Source of the DNA: Ardenticatenia bacterium
GTDB lineage: Bacteria > Chloroflexota > Anaerolineae > Aggregatilineales > Ch27
DNA length: 10,391 nucleotides
Direction of reading: 5' to 3'
NCBI GenBank assembly: GCA_026983935.1
Contig: JALSTC010000557.1
Location: forward strand, 1 to 10,391
The translations under genes were made by a program, and so were the position numbers. Numbering within the stretch: position 1 is the first letter of the stretch; every line of letters starts with the position of its first letter. Under the pieces are notes generated by a model. That model had not been told where the DNA came from. It searched no databases and saw only the letters and a list, made by a program, of their open reading frames with translations. This document shows positions 1-7,116 of this stretch, one piece after another.

Positions 1-1456
1 CCAGCCGATCGACGCCCATCCCCCACCCCCCGTTGGGTGGCATACCATAGCGCATCGCCCGCAGATAATCCTCATCCATCGGCGCGGCTTCTTCATCATC
101 TGCCTCATAGAGACGGCCCATCTCCAGAAAACGCGCTTCCTGATCACGGGGATCGTTCAACTCAGTAAACGCGTTGCCCATCTCCATACCGCCGATGAAG
201 AATTCAAACCGTTCAACATGTCGATCGTCGCCGGGAACCATCTTGGCGAACGGTGATATGTCACGCGGGTAATCCAGGATAAAGGTCGGCTGGATCAGGG
301 TCGGCTCTACCAGCTTGCCTAACAGCTCATCCACCAGTTTCCCCCATGTGCTGCCGGGTTTGACCTCAAGCCCTTTCTGCCGCATGACGGCTCCCAGTGC
401 TTCAGCTTCAGGGTAGTCCATATAGTCAATCCCCGCCAGTTCACGAATCGCATCCCGCAGCTTCCAGCGCTTCCAGGGAGGTCTCAGATCAATCTCATGG
501 CCCTGATAGGTGATCGTCGTGCTGCCGGTGACCTGCTCTGCCACGTAGGCGACCAATCGCTCGGTAATCTCCATCACGCCGCGATAGTCAATGTAAGCTT
601 TGTAGAATTCAACCTGCGTGAATTCGGGGTTATGCTTGAAGCTCACTCCCTCATTGCGAAAGTCACGTCCGATCTCATAAACGGCATCATACATGCCCAC
701 CAGCAGCCGCTTGAGATACAGCTCAAAGCTGATGCGCAGATACAACTCCTGATCAAGCTGGTTGTGGTAGGTCACAAAAGGGCGCGCAGCCGCACCGCCG
801 TAGAGCGGCTGCAGAATAGGTGTTTCCACTTCCAGAAAGCCTTCATCATCCAGAAAGCGGCGGATGGCGCTGACCGTGCGTGCACGTGCGCGGAACACTT
901 CCCGCACATCAGGATTGACAGCCAGATCGGCATAACGCTGGCGATAGCGCGTCTCAATGTCCTTGAATGCGCCATAGCGGACAACGTTGCCTTCTTCATC
1001 CACCTTTTCTTTGATGACGGGCAGCGGGCTGAGCGCCTTTGCCAGCAGCTTCAACTCAAAGACCTGAACGGTAACTTCGCCAGCGCGAGTGCGCATCATG
1101 ATGCCCTTCGCCTGTACAAAGTCATCCAGTTCGATCAGCTTGGTCTTGACCAGCTCATACACTTCCGGACCGACGTCATTCTGGCGGATCATCAACTGCA
1201 CACGCCCTGCGCCGTCCTCGATGTGCCAGAAAGACACCTTCCCTTTAATATTCTGGCGGCGCACACGCCCGCAAACAGTCACTTCGATGCTTTCCGCCGT
1301 TTCTCCGTCCGCCTCGACTGCTTCAAACGCGGCCACAGCCTCAACGGTCGTATGCGTGCGCTCCGCCCGGAGCGGATATGGCTCAATGCCTTTTTCTTCC
1401 AGGCGAGCCAGCTTTTCCAGCCGGTCTTTTTCAACGTTGGTCGGTTCCCAGGGCAT
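1..1456 (-). CDS. lysS: Lysyl-tRNA synthetase, class II (3' end cut by window edge)
   Basis: Charges tRNA-Lys with lysine in the cytoplasm, using ATP. I translated the minus strand from ATG at 1456: 485 complete codons are present, and the frame runs off the left edge right after the motif 3 core. The family is usually about 490-510 residues, so only some 15-20 C-terminal residues are missing. Seen in order: an N-terminal helix and OB-fold anticodon-binding region (about 1-150, with ERTHTT at 32-37); motif 1 around FLDDEGFLEVETPIL (201-215); YGGAAARPF (219-227); motif 2 with RDFRNEG (264-270) followed by HNPEFT (275-280); and motif 3 GWGMGVDRL (477-485). The start is fixed because an in-frame TAA, the stop of the upstream peptidase gene, lies two codons before this ATG. 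An AAGGAG lies 14 nt upstream, rather far, so translation may depend partly on coupling with the upstream gene. Confidence 0.96.
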   Translation of the reverse strand, partial: MPWEPTNVEKDRLEKLARLEEKGIEPYPLRAERTHTTVEAVAAFEAVEADGETAESIEVTVCGRVRRQNIKGKVSFWHIEDGAGRVQLMIRQNDVGPEVYELVKTKLIELDDFVQAKGIMMRTRAGEVTVQVFELKLLAKALSPLPVIKEKVDEEGNVVRYGAFKDIETRYRQRYADLAVNPDVREVFRARARTVSAIRRFLDDEGFLEVETPILQPLYGGAAARPFVTYHNQLDQELYLRISFELYLKRLLVGMYDAVYEIGRDFRNEGVSFKHNPEFTQVEFYKAYIDYRGVMEITERLVAYVAEQVTGSTTITYQGHEIDLRPPWKRWKLRDAIRELAGIDYMDYPEAEALGAVMRQKGLEVKPGSTWGKLVDELLGKLVEPTLIQPTFILDYPRDISPFAKMVPGDDRHVERFEFFIGGMEMGNAFTELNDPRDQEARFLEMGRLYEADDEEAAPMDEDYLRAMRYGMPPNGGWGMGVDRL

Positions 1457-1462
1457 CGGCTT

Positions 1463-3157
1463 TTATGCTTCTCCTTCCAGTTCCGCAAGCTGCTGCTCCA
1501 CCAGCGCAACAAGATCGGCCAGCAGCGCCTTGTCCCCAAAGGCGAAAGATGCACCAGCCCTCTGGAACAACTCCGGCAGCGGGCGCGTATAGCCCAGAGC
1601 CAGCGCCGCACGGTAATCAGCCAGTGCGCGGGCCGGATCATTCAGGCTGTTGCGCCAGACCTGCCACGCGCCGATCTGAGCAATGCCATACTCAATATAA
1701 TAGAACGGCACTTCGTAAATATGGAGCTGCCGCTGCCAATAGGAAGCCCGTTCCTCTTCCAGTCCGGACCAATCCACCCCAGGCAGGAAACGCTCGTTAA
1801 GTTCCAGCCATTTTGCGTCTCGTTCGCGGCGATCATGATCGGGATTCTCGTAAATCCAGTGCTGGAAAGCATCCACAACGGCCATATAAGGCAGGAAACT
1901 CAACGTCCCTTCCAGATGCTCGGCGCGGGCGCGGGCGACTTCCACATCATCATAAAATTCCGAGAGATACGGCGCGGTCAGCAGTTCCATAGACATGGAA
2001 GCCACTTCCGCGATCTCACTTGGCACATTCTGCTCCCAGATCAATGGCAGGTGTGACATCTCGAAGTCATGGAAGCTGTGCCCACTCTCGTGCAGCAGCG
2101 TCTGGACATCGCTGTGCATTCCTGCCGCATTCATGAAAATAAACGCCCGCCCAGTCATATAGAGCCGGGTGCAGTATCCGCCGGGTGCTTTACCCTTGCG
2201 GCTGTCCAGTTCCAGCAGATGCTCTTCGGCCATCGTCCGGAAATATTCAGCCAGTGTGCCATCTACCTGCGCGAAGATGTTCCGTGTCTTCTGGATCAGG
2301 GTCTCCACATCGTCAAAGGGATGCAGAGGTTCGCGTCCCAGTGGGTCAACGGAGAGATCCCAGGGTCGCAGTGCCTCCAGGCCCATCTGCCTGCGGCGAT
2401 GCTCCAACCGCCGCTGCACAGCCGGAACGACCGCGTCCTCAATCGCCGCATGAAACGCCTTACAATCGTCCGGTGTATAGTCAAAGCGCCCCATACTGCG
2501 GAACATATAGTCACGGTAGTTCTCGAATCCCGCGTTCTGTGCAATCTGATGACGCAGCTTGAGCATCTGATCAAACAGGTCGTGGAGCTGCTCCCGATCG
2601 GCCATCTGGCGTCTACGCATAGCCCGCCACGCGGCCTCGCGAACGCCCCGATCGGTTTTGAGCAGATAGGGGCGCATCTGGGGGATCGTGCGCTCCTCGC
2701 CGTCGAATTCGACCGTCATTGCCCCCATGATCTTCTGGTACTGCATGGAAAGCTGCTGCACCTGAGATAGCAGCGGGACATTCTCCTCGCGGTAAATCTC
2801 GACTTCGTTGCGAATATCCCGCAGCAGCACCTCATGCTCTGGCAGATCATAACCACCAGCGACCAGCTTTTCTTTCAATGCCTGCTGTGCGACCAGCACC
2901 TTTGGGTATATCTCTGTGATAAATCGCTCAGCAGCCGCTTCTTTTTCCGCATCCGCCGTATCGAGATCGTAGGCAATGTGTAACCTAGTGTACGTGTCGG
3001 AAAGCAACGCCTCCAGATGAGACCAATCACGCAGCCAGGCTTCCACGGTCTCAGGTGACAGCGGCCGCGCCAAAAGCTCGTCGTAATAGGGCGCAACGGC
3101 GTCCCAATCCTGTCCATTAAAAGCTTCCACTGTATCCGGCAGCGGTGCCAGTGCCAT
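1463..3157 (-). CDS. M3-family oligoendopeptidase (PepF-like zinc metallopeptidase)
   Basis: A 564-residue protein with the layout of peptidase family M3 (oligoendopeptidase F / thimet oligopeptidase type), which cleaves short peptides, usually in the cytoplasm. The zinc site is visible: HESGH at 356-360 supplies two histidines and the catalytic Glu357, and Glu384 in AEVASMSME (383-391) is the likely third ligand. FMNAAGMHSDVQTLLHESGH (341-360) and the C-terminal VPFYYIEYGIAQ (483-494), with its conserved tyrosines, are typical of the family. There is no signal peptide. The N-terminal half is helical and charged, as expected for the lid of the M3 channel. The start ATG at 3157 has GAGG about 10 nt upstream. 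The stop TAA lies 6 nt before lysS in the same frame, so the two genes are very likely co-transcribed. I found no convincing promoter between the greA terminator and this gene; an 8-bp palindrome (3187-3194) and a GGTAA/TTACC inverted repeat (3201-3212) lie in that 60-base stretch. pepF is a possible name, but the exact subfamily is uncertain. Confidence 0.93.
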   Translation of the reverse strand: MALAPLPDTVEAFNGQDWDAVAPYYDELLARPLSPETVEAWLRDWSHLEALLSDTYTRLHIAYDLDTADAEKEAAAERFITEIYPKVLVAQQALKEKLVAGGYDLPEHEVLLRDIRNEVEIYREENVPLLSQVQQLSMQYQKIMGAMTVEFDGEERTIPQMRPYLLKTDRGVREAAWRAMRRRQMADREQLHDLFDQMLKLRHQIAQNAGFENYRDYMFRSMGRFDYTPDDCKAFHAAIEDAVVPAVQRRLEHRRRQMGLEALRPWDLSVDPLGREPLHPFDDVETLIQKTRNIFAQVDGTLAEYFRTMAEEHLLELDSRKGKAPGGYCTRLYMTGRAFIFMNAAGMHSDVQTLLHESGHSFHDFEMSHLPLIWEQNVPSEIAEVASMSMELLTAPYLSEFYDDVEVARARAEHLEGTLSFLPYMAVVDAFQHWIYENPDHDRRERDAKWLELNERFLPGVDWSGLEEERASYWQRQLHIYEVPFYYIEYGIAQIGAWQVWRNSLNDPARALADYRAALALGYTRPLPELFQRAGASFAFGDKALLADLVALVEQQLAELEGEA

Positions 3158-3218
3158 ATGCTTGTATCCTCATCCACCTGCAGAAATGGTACCAACGACA
3201 GGTAATGTTACCACATCT

Positions 3219-3261
3219 GCAAACAAAAGTGGCCTGTCCGCCAAGTGCCCAGACAGGCCAC
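3219..3261 (-). terminator. Intrinsic terminator downstream of greA
   Basis: A perfect 10-bp stem (3229-3238 with 3252-3261, arms GTGGCCTGTC and GACAGGCCAC) encloses a 13-nt loop. On the minus strand it is followed at once by TTTTGTTTGC, a U-rich tract. It starts 22 bases past the greA stop codon and has no T-run on the plus-strand side. It should separate greA transcription from the downstream peptidase-lysS pair. Confidence 0.85.
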
Positions 3262-3283
3262 ACACAGGCGAAAAAGCCGGCCT

Positions 3284-3757
3284 CTATTCGATAGCCTTGA
3301 TTTCAAACACGATATCCCCATCCGGAGCCTGGACGGTCACCCGATCGCCAACCTTGCGCCCCAGGAGCGCCTGCCCGAGCGGACTCTCGTTAGAGATGCG
3401 CCCTTCCAGTGGATTGGCTTCCGCAGCACCGACCAGGTGGTATACTTCAGTCTCTTTGCGCCCAACTTCGCGCACGGTCACCCGATCGCCCAGCCCGACC
3501 ACATCCTTACGTCCATCATCTTCAATGATCTCCACATTGCTAAGGATGCTTTCCAGGCGCATGATTTCGCCTTCTATAAAGGCCTGTTCATTCTTGGCGT
3601 CCTCATATTCGGCGTTTTCGGCCAGTTCTCCTCCTTCTTCCATAGCGTGACGCAGGCGCTCAGCAACTTCCTGGCGCCGTACATTACGCAGGTAATCCAA
3701 CCGGGCTTCTAGCTCCTTCAGGCCTTCAGCCGTCAGGTAGTTGGGTTGGTCTGCCAT
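3284..3757 (-). CDS. greA: Transcription elongation factor GreA
   Basis: A 157-residue GreA, the normal length for the family. It enters the secondary channel of backtracked RNA polymerase and stimulates cleavage of the extruded 3' RNA, rescuing stalled complexes. The N-terminal coiled coil covers about 10-75, beginning LTAEGLKELEARL, with the tip at GGELAENAEYEDAK (42-55). The C-terminal FKBP-like domain ends with SPLGQALLGRKVGDRV (125-140). The two acidic tip residues thought to hold the catalytic Mg2+ (Asp41 and Glu44 in E. coli) appear here as Glu44 and Glu47, so the first is Glu rather than Asp. The start is MADQPNYLTAEG at 3757, with GAGGA 6 nt upstream. The same frame stays open 21 codons further upstream, but those codons cover the leader hairpin and do not resemble GreA. 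It is transcribed alone, from its own promoter to its own terminator. Confidence 0.96.
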   Translation of the reverse strand: MADQPNYLTAEGLKELEARLDYLRNVRRQEVAERLRHAMEEGGELAENAEYEDAKNEQAFIEGEIMRLESILSNVEIIEDDGRKDVVGLGDRVTVREVGRKETEVYHLVGAAEANPLEGRISNESPLGQALLGRKVGDRVTVQAPDGDIVFEIKAIE

Positions 3758-3796
3758 AGTTCTTCCTCTGTCTGACAAACAAAACCTAAGTGCACA

Positions 3797-3818
3797 AAAC
3801 ACAGCCGGAGCTGTGTTC
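3797..3818 (-). promoter_or_regulatory. Second hairpin in the greA leader, terminator-like
   Basis: An 8-bp perfect stem (AACACAGC at 3810-3817 paired with GCTGTGTT at 3798-3805 in minus-strand reading) closes a UCCG tetraloop. One extra G-U pair is possible at the base. On the minus strand a short U-run follows, within GTGTTTTGTGC. It lies between the predicted greA promoter and start codon, about 40 nt before the ATG. The U-tract is short, so it could be a partial attenuator or simply a leader hairpin. Confidence 0.5.
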
Positions 3819-3827
3819 AAGGAATTG

Positions 3828-3860
3828 AAATAAAATTAAGAGACCGCCCCGGGGACGATC
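3828..3860 (-). promoter_or_regulatory. First hairpin in the greA leader, terminator-like with U-rich tail
   Basis: In minus-strand reading, GATCGTCC (3860-3853) pairs with GGGCGGTC (3849-3842) across a CCG loop: 8 bp including two G-U pairs. The tail is TCTTAATTTTATTT (3841-3828), a fair intrinsic-terminator U-tract. It begins about 30 nt downstream of the predicted greA transcription start. It could attenuate greA transcription or back up the copA terminator. There is no T-run on the plus-strand side. Confidence 0.5.
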
Positions 3861-3897
3861 CAGCGAATACCTAAATATCCAATAACCAAGCGCTGAA

Positions 3898-3926
3898 AAT
3901 ATACCACAAATGGGCTAAGTTGTAAA
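3898..3926 (-). promoter_or_regulatory. Predicted sigma-70-type promoter of greA
   Basis: On the minus strand, -35 TTTACA (3926-3921) and -10 TATATT (3903-3898) are separated by exactly 17 bp; each box differs from consensus at one position. The surroundings are AT-rich compared with the flanking genes. The expected start of transcription near 3891 gives a leader of about 135 nt before greA. Confidence 0.65.
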
Positions 3927-3950
3927 GAGTAATATGAACTTACCCTCCCC

Positions 3951-4016
3951 CTATAAACCCCAAAGACAGCCATCAGCGCGGCAGCACAATCAATCCTCTG
4001 CGCTGCCGCACTGATG
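3951..4016 (-). terminator. Hairpin terminator downstream of copA
   Basis: A 15-bp stem (4002-4016 with 3971-3985) with a 16-nt loop begins 17 bases after the copA stop. The single imperfect pair (3977 with 4010) is G-U in minus-strand RNA but C-A in plus-strand RNA, which points to function in copA transcripts. The tail GCTGTCTTTGGGGTTT is only moderately U-rich, so termination may be incomplete or may also use the next hairpin at 3842-3860. Confidence 0.6.
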
Positions 4017-4032
4017 AGATACCGGCATACTG

Positions 4033-6468
4033 TCAATCCAGGCGCACACGACGCAGCCGCAAGCTGTTGGTTACCACCGAAACGCTGCTAAACGCCATCG
4101 CGAAAGCCGCCAGAATCGGGTGCAACTGCTGCAAAAACGGCGGTGCCCAGGCAAACGGTGCGAGAATGCCCGCCGCAACCGGGATCAGCACCGTATTGTA
4201 GCCAAAAGCCCAGAACAGGTTCTCCTTGATGTTACGCATGGTCGCCTTGCTCAGAGCGATTGCACGCGGCACACCTCGCAGGTCACCGCTGATCAGAGTC
4301 ACATCCGAGGCCTCCATCGCCACATCTGTGCCCGTGCCAATGGCAATACCAACATCGGCCTGAGCCAGCGCCGGGGCATCGTTGATACCATCACCGACCA
4401 TGCCGACGATATAACCCTCTTTCTGCAGTTGGCGGACATAGTCGGCTTTGTCGCCGGGGCGCACCTCGGCAAATACACGATCAATGCCCGCTTCCTGCGC
4501 AATCGCGTCTGCCGTCGCCTGGTTATCACCGGTCATCATGACAACCGTCAGGCCCAGATCATGCATCCGCCGCACGGCTTCAATCGAGCCTTCTTTGATT
4601 GTATCGGCCACAGCAATCACCCCGCCCGCCTGCTGATCCACCGCCAGCCACATCGCCGTCTTGGCTTCCTGCTGCAAACGGCGGGCCTCGGCTTCAAGGC
4701 CATTGAGATGCACGCCATTGTCCTGCATCAGGGCCAGATTCCCGACAAGCACACCATGCCCATCAATTTCGGCGCGAATGCCCTGCCCGGCGACCGCTTC
4801 AAACTGCTGCGGTTCACTCAAGGTCAGTCCCCGCTCCTTGGCTGCGCGAACAATGGCTTCCCCTAACGGATGCTCACTGCCTCGCTCAGCGCTTGCCGCC
4901 AGTGTCAGGAGCGTCTCCTCGTTGTAATCATCGGCGGCAACCAGAATATCGGTCACGCCTGGCTCGCCCCGGGTAATCGTGCCCGTTTTATCCAGCACAA
5001 CCGCGGTCAGCTTGTGTGCACGCTCCAGGGCCTCACTGTTTTTGAACAGGATGCCGTTTTCAGCGCCCTTCCCCATGCCGACCATGATCGCGGTCGGCGT
5101 TGCCAGCCCCATAGCGCACGGGCAGGCAATCACCAGCACGGCTGTCAGCCGCACCAGCGCCACGGTGAAATCCCCTACACCAATCATCCACAGGATGAAG
5201 GTGATAACGGCAGCGGCGATCACGATCGGGACGAAGATGGCGGCCACCTGGTCAGCGATCTTCTGGATTGGCGCTTTGCTGCCCTGTGCCTGCTCGACCA
5301 GCCGGATAATCTGCGCCAGCGCCGTCTCGCGCCCCACGCGGGTTGCCTCGAATTTGAGCAGTCCCTGCTTGTTGATGGTCGCGCCGACAACCTCCATACC
5401 GGGGCTTTTATCCACCGGCAGGCTTTCGCCGGTGATCATACTCTCGTCAACGGCGCTCTGCCCCTCAACGACCACGCCGTCCACCGGAATCTTCTCGCCA
5501 GGGCGCACGATAACAATATCACCCACGCGCACCTGCTCAACGGGAATATCCTGCTCCACACCATCCCGGATCACCCGGGCCGTCTTGGCACGCAGGCCCA
5601 TCAGCTTCTTGATCGCTTCGCTGGTGCGGCCTTTGGCCCGCGCTTCCAGCAGCTTCCCGGCGACGATCAGGGTGATAATCGCTGCGGCTGTCTCAAAGTA
5701 GACATGCCCTGGCAGCACCCCCAACATCACCAGAATGCTGTAGAAGTAGGCCACGCTGGAGCCTAACGCGACGAGTACATCCATGTTGGCCGCGCCGTTC
5801 CGCAGTGCCTTGTAGCCGCCAACGTAATAATCCCAGCCCACATAGAACTGAACAGGCGTCGCCAGCGCCCAGAACACAAAGTTCATCCAGGGTTCATGTG
5901 CCCACGCCCCCAACAGATTGAAATCGCGGGCCATGCTCAGCAGGAAAAGCGGCGTTGTGAAGATCGCGCCCACAACCAGACGGCGTATCTGGTGGCGTAC
6001 TTCTGCCTCGCGGGCGGCCTGCTCGGCGTCTTCCAGTTCGGCCTCATCTTCGGCCTGCACAACACCGTAGCCCGCCTTCTCCACTGCTGCCACCAGTACA
6101 TCGCGGGGTGTTCCGGCAACAAGTGTCACCACAGCCCGCTCATTGGCAAAGTTAACCTCGGCATCCACCACGCCGCCCGTCTTCTTCAATGCACGTTCTA
6201 CAGTAAACGCGCAGTTAGCGCAGGTCATCCCGGTGATCGGCAGTTCGATCTTCTGCTCCGGCACGTCATAACCCGCTTTACGAATACGCTCGATCACATC
6301 GTCGGGCTTGACCAGGGAATCGTCATAGATCAGGCTGACGCGCTCCGTCGCAAAATTGACGGCTGCTTCCTTGACGCCCTCCAATTTACGCACACTGCGC
6401 TCAACCGTCGCCACGCAGTTGGCGCAGGTCATCCCGGTTACAGGCAAAGTGAGACTTTTCTCGCTCAT
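4033..6468 (-). CDS. copA: Cu(I)-exporting P1B-type ATPase with two heavy-metal-binding domains
   Basis: An 811-residue membrane pump that uses ATP to move Cu(I) out of the cytoplasm. Two N-terminal HMA domains are present, each with GMTCANC (CxxC at Cys15/Cys18 and Cys83/Cys86). After them come the membrane segments, the actuator motif TGES (346-349), the transport-site CPC in TM6 (449-451), the phosphorylation site DKTGT (Asp493), the nucleotide-domain SEHP (531-534), and TGDN (646-649) with GDGIND (692-697). The last two helices carry FGYN (755-758) and MAFSS (791-795). CPC, YN and MxxSS together are the signature of the Cu+ subgroup (P1B-1), so silver is the only likely alternative substrate. 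All catalytic residues are intact. The ATG at 6468 leads directly into the first HMA domain, and the ribosome-binding site is weak (GGTGG). It is the third gene of the csoR-copZ-copA unit, 84 nt after copZ; a hairpin lies in that gap. Confidence 0.97.
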   Translation of the reverse strand: MSEKSLTLPVTGMTCANCVATVERSVRKLEGVKEAAVNFATERVSLIYDDSLVKPDDVIERIRKAGYDVPEQKIELPITGMTCANCAFTVERALKKTGGVVDAEVNFANERAVVTLVAGTPRDVLVAAVEKAGYGVVQAEDEAELEDAEQAAREAEVRHQIRRLVVGAIFTTPLFLLSMARDFNLLGAWAHEPWMNFVFWALATPVQFYVGWDYYVGGYKALRNGAANMDVLVALGSSVAYFYSILVMLGVLPGHVYFETAAAIITLIVAGKLLEARAKGRTSEAIKKLMGLRAKTARVIRDGVEQDIPVEQVRVGDIVIVRPGEKIPVDGVVVEGQSAVDESMITGESLPVDKSPGMEVVGATINKQGLLKFEATRVGRETALAQIIRLVEQAQGSKAPIQKIADQVAAIFVPIVIAAAVITFILWMIGVGDFTVALVRLTAVLVIACPCAMGLATPTAIMVGMGKGAENGILFKNSEALERAHKLTAVVLDKTGTITRGEPGVTDILVAADDYNEETLLTLAASAERGSEHPLGEAIVRAAKERGLTLSEPQQFEAVAGQGIRAEIDGHGVLVGNLALMQDNGVHLNGLEAEARRLQQEAKTAMWLAVDQQAGGVIAVADTIKEGSIEAVRRMHDLGLTVVMMTGDNQATADAIAQEAGIDRVFAEVRPGDKADYVRQLQKEGYIVGMVGDGINDAPALAQADVGIAIGTGTDVAMEASDVTLISGDLRGVPRAIALSKATMRNIKENLFWAFGYNTVLIPVAAGILAPFAWAPPFLQQLHPILAAFAMAFSSVSVVTNSLRLRRVRLD

Positions 6469-6496
6469 ATACCACCATTCAAATCAAACAGGCATA

Positions 6497-6518
6497 GAGG
6501 CAGGCTGTGGCCTGCCCC
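6497..6518 (-). promoter_or_regulatory. Intercistronic hairpin between copZ and copA
   Basis: On the minus strand GGGGCAGGC (6518-6510) pairs with GCCTGCCTC (6505-6497) around a CACA loop: 9 bp with one G-U. That pair would be A-C in plus-strand RNA. No good U-tract follows (TATGCCTGTTTG), so it looks more like an mRNA processing or stability element, or a weak partial terminator that sets the chaperone-to-pump ratio, than a full stop. Confidence 0.5.
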
Positions 6519-6552
6519 TGTGCAAAATTACGGACGAACAAGCAGCGGACAA

Positions 6553-6768
6553 TCAGTTGGCCTCCGGGGCCGGGGGATAGTTAATCTCAGCCAGAAGCGC
6601 TTTGATCTGCTCCCAGGTCGCCGGGCTGTCCCATTCAACGGTGACAATCCTGGTTTCCTGGTTGCCCTCCACTCTGCTGACACCGGCCAGATCACCAAGT
6701 TCATTCTTGATGGTCATCACGCAGTGGCCGCAGGAAATATTGGGAACCTCAAACGTTTTACTTGGCAT
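6553..6768 (-). CDS. copZ: CopZ-like copper chaperone (single HMA domain)
   Basis: A 71-residue stand-alone heavy-metal-associated domain. Cys13 and Cys16 of ISCGHC form the Cu(I)-binding CxxC loop at the usual place after the first strand, and the rest fits the ferredoxin-like fold, with VSRVEGNQETRIVTVEW as strands two and three. It would bind cytosolic Cu(I) and pass it to the HMA domains of CopA and possibly to CsoR. The ATG at 6768 has AAGGAG 8 nt upstream, inside the 21-nt gap after csoR. Its histidine between the cysteines (CGHC) differs from the CANC of both CopA domains. The Pro-rich C-terminal tail (YPPAPEAN) is short and unremarkable. Confidence 0.92.
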   Translation of the reverse strand: MPSKTFEVPNISCGHCVMTIKNELGDLAGVSRVEGNQETRIVTVEWDSPATWEQIKALLAEINYPPAPEAN

Positions 6769-6789
6769 CAGTGACTCTCCTTCTCGATG

Positions 6790-7068
6790 CTAGGGCTTAT
6801 TGGAATAACGAAACACTTCGGTGATCTCGGCGAGCACACGCTCCCGCTCGGCTGAGTCTTCATCCCGAATAGCTGTGGTGACACAGGTGCGCAGATGGCT
6901 GTCCAGGATACCTTCATTAACGCGGTTCAGCGCGGCCTGCACGGCCTGAATCTGCTTGATCACGTCAATGCAGTAACGATCCTCTTCAAGCATACGGATG
7001 ATGCCGTTTAAGTGCCCTGCTGCACTCTTGAGCCGCCGTACGGCGTCTTCACGTGTTTTTGCGTCCAC
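6790..7068 (-). CDS. csoR: CsoR-family copper-sensing transcriptional repressor
   Basis: A 92-residue all-helical repressor of the CsoR/RcnR (DUF156) family. The Cu(I) ligand set is complete: Cys33 (DRYCIDV), His58 and Cys62 (DSHLRTC). The spacing of 25 and 4 residues is the same as Cys36-His61-Cys65 in the Mycobacterium tuberculosis protein. The family start RRLKSAAGHLNGIIRMLEE is also typical. Without copper it should sit on the operator just upstream and silence the operon; Cu(I) binding releases it. The start is GTG at 7068, preceded by GAGGA 7 nt upstream. It is the first gene of csoR-copZ-copA and autoregulation is expected. The Cys-His-Cys set makes copper more likely than nickel (RcnR), formaldehyde (FrmR) or persulfide (CstR) sensing. 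Confidence 0.95.
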   Translation of the reverse strand: MDAKTREDAVRRLKSAAGHLNGIIRMLEEDRYCIDVIKQIQAVQAALNRVNEGILDSHLRTCVTTAIRDEDSAERERVLAEITEVFRYSNKP

Positions 7069-7083
7069 TGGCTATCCTCTCTC

Positions 7084-7108
7084 ATACCCCCCCCATAGGG
7101 GGTGGGAT
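7084..7108 (-). promoter_or_regulatory. Predicted CsoR operator
   Basis: A G/C-tract pseudo-palindrome: ATA, eight C, ATA, five G, then TGGGAT. The arms ACCCCC (7086-7091) and GGGGGT (7098-7103) are exact inverted repeats. CsoR operators are known to be such G-tract inverted repeats. It lies directly downstream of the predicted csoR transcription start and 16 nt before the GTG, a position where bound repressor would block the polymerase. Confidence 0.75.
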
Positions 7109-7116
7109 GCACATTC

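Noticed and set aside
497..2770. Long plus-strand frames (519 and 233 codons) opposite lysS and the peptidase
   Set aside because: They mirror conserved genes; the longer one runs codon for codon opposite them. The products resemble no known protein, and the openness follows from avoided TTA/CTA/TCA codons in the real genes.
3158..3218. Palindromes TGGTACCA and GGTAA/TTACC upstream of the peptidase as an operator or promoter
   Set aside because: The best -10-like box (TACCAT after TGG) lacks a matching -35, and the repeats are short enough to arise by chance, so no feature is claimed.
3758..3820. A longer greA start adding 21 N-terminal residues
   Set aside because: The extension covers a leader hairpin, does not resemble GreA N-termini, and the inner ATG at 3757 has a well-placed GAGGA and gives the normal family length.
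3836..4036. A 66-codon minus-strand frame with a TTG start overlapping the copA stop
   Set aside because: It spans the copA terminator hairpin, the greA promoter and part of the first leader hairpin, has no clear ribosome-binding site, and resembles no known family. The DNA is better explained as regulatory.
4120..6774. Three long plus-strand frames (248-298 codons) opposite copA and copZ
   Set aside because: They are in-register shadows; the copA reading shows every P1B ATPase motif in order, and the antisense products have no recognisable domains.
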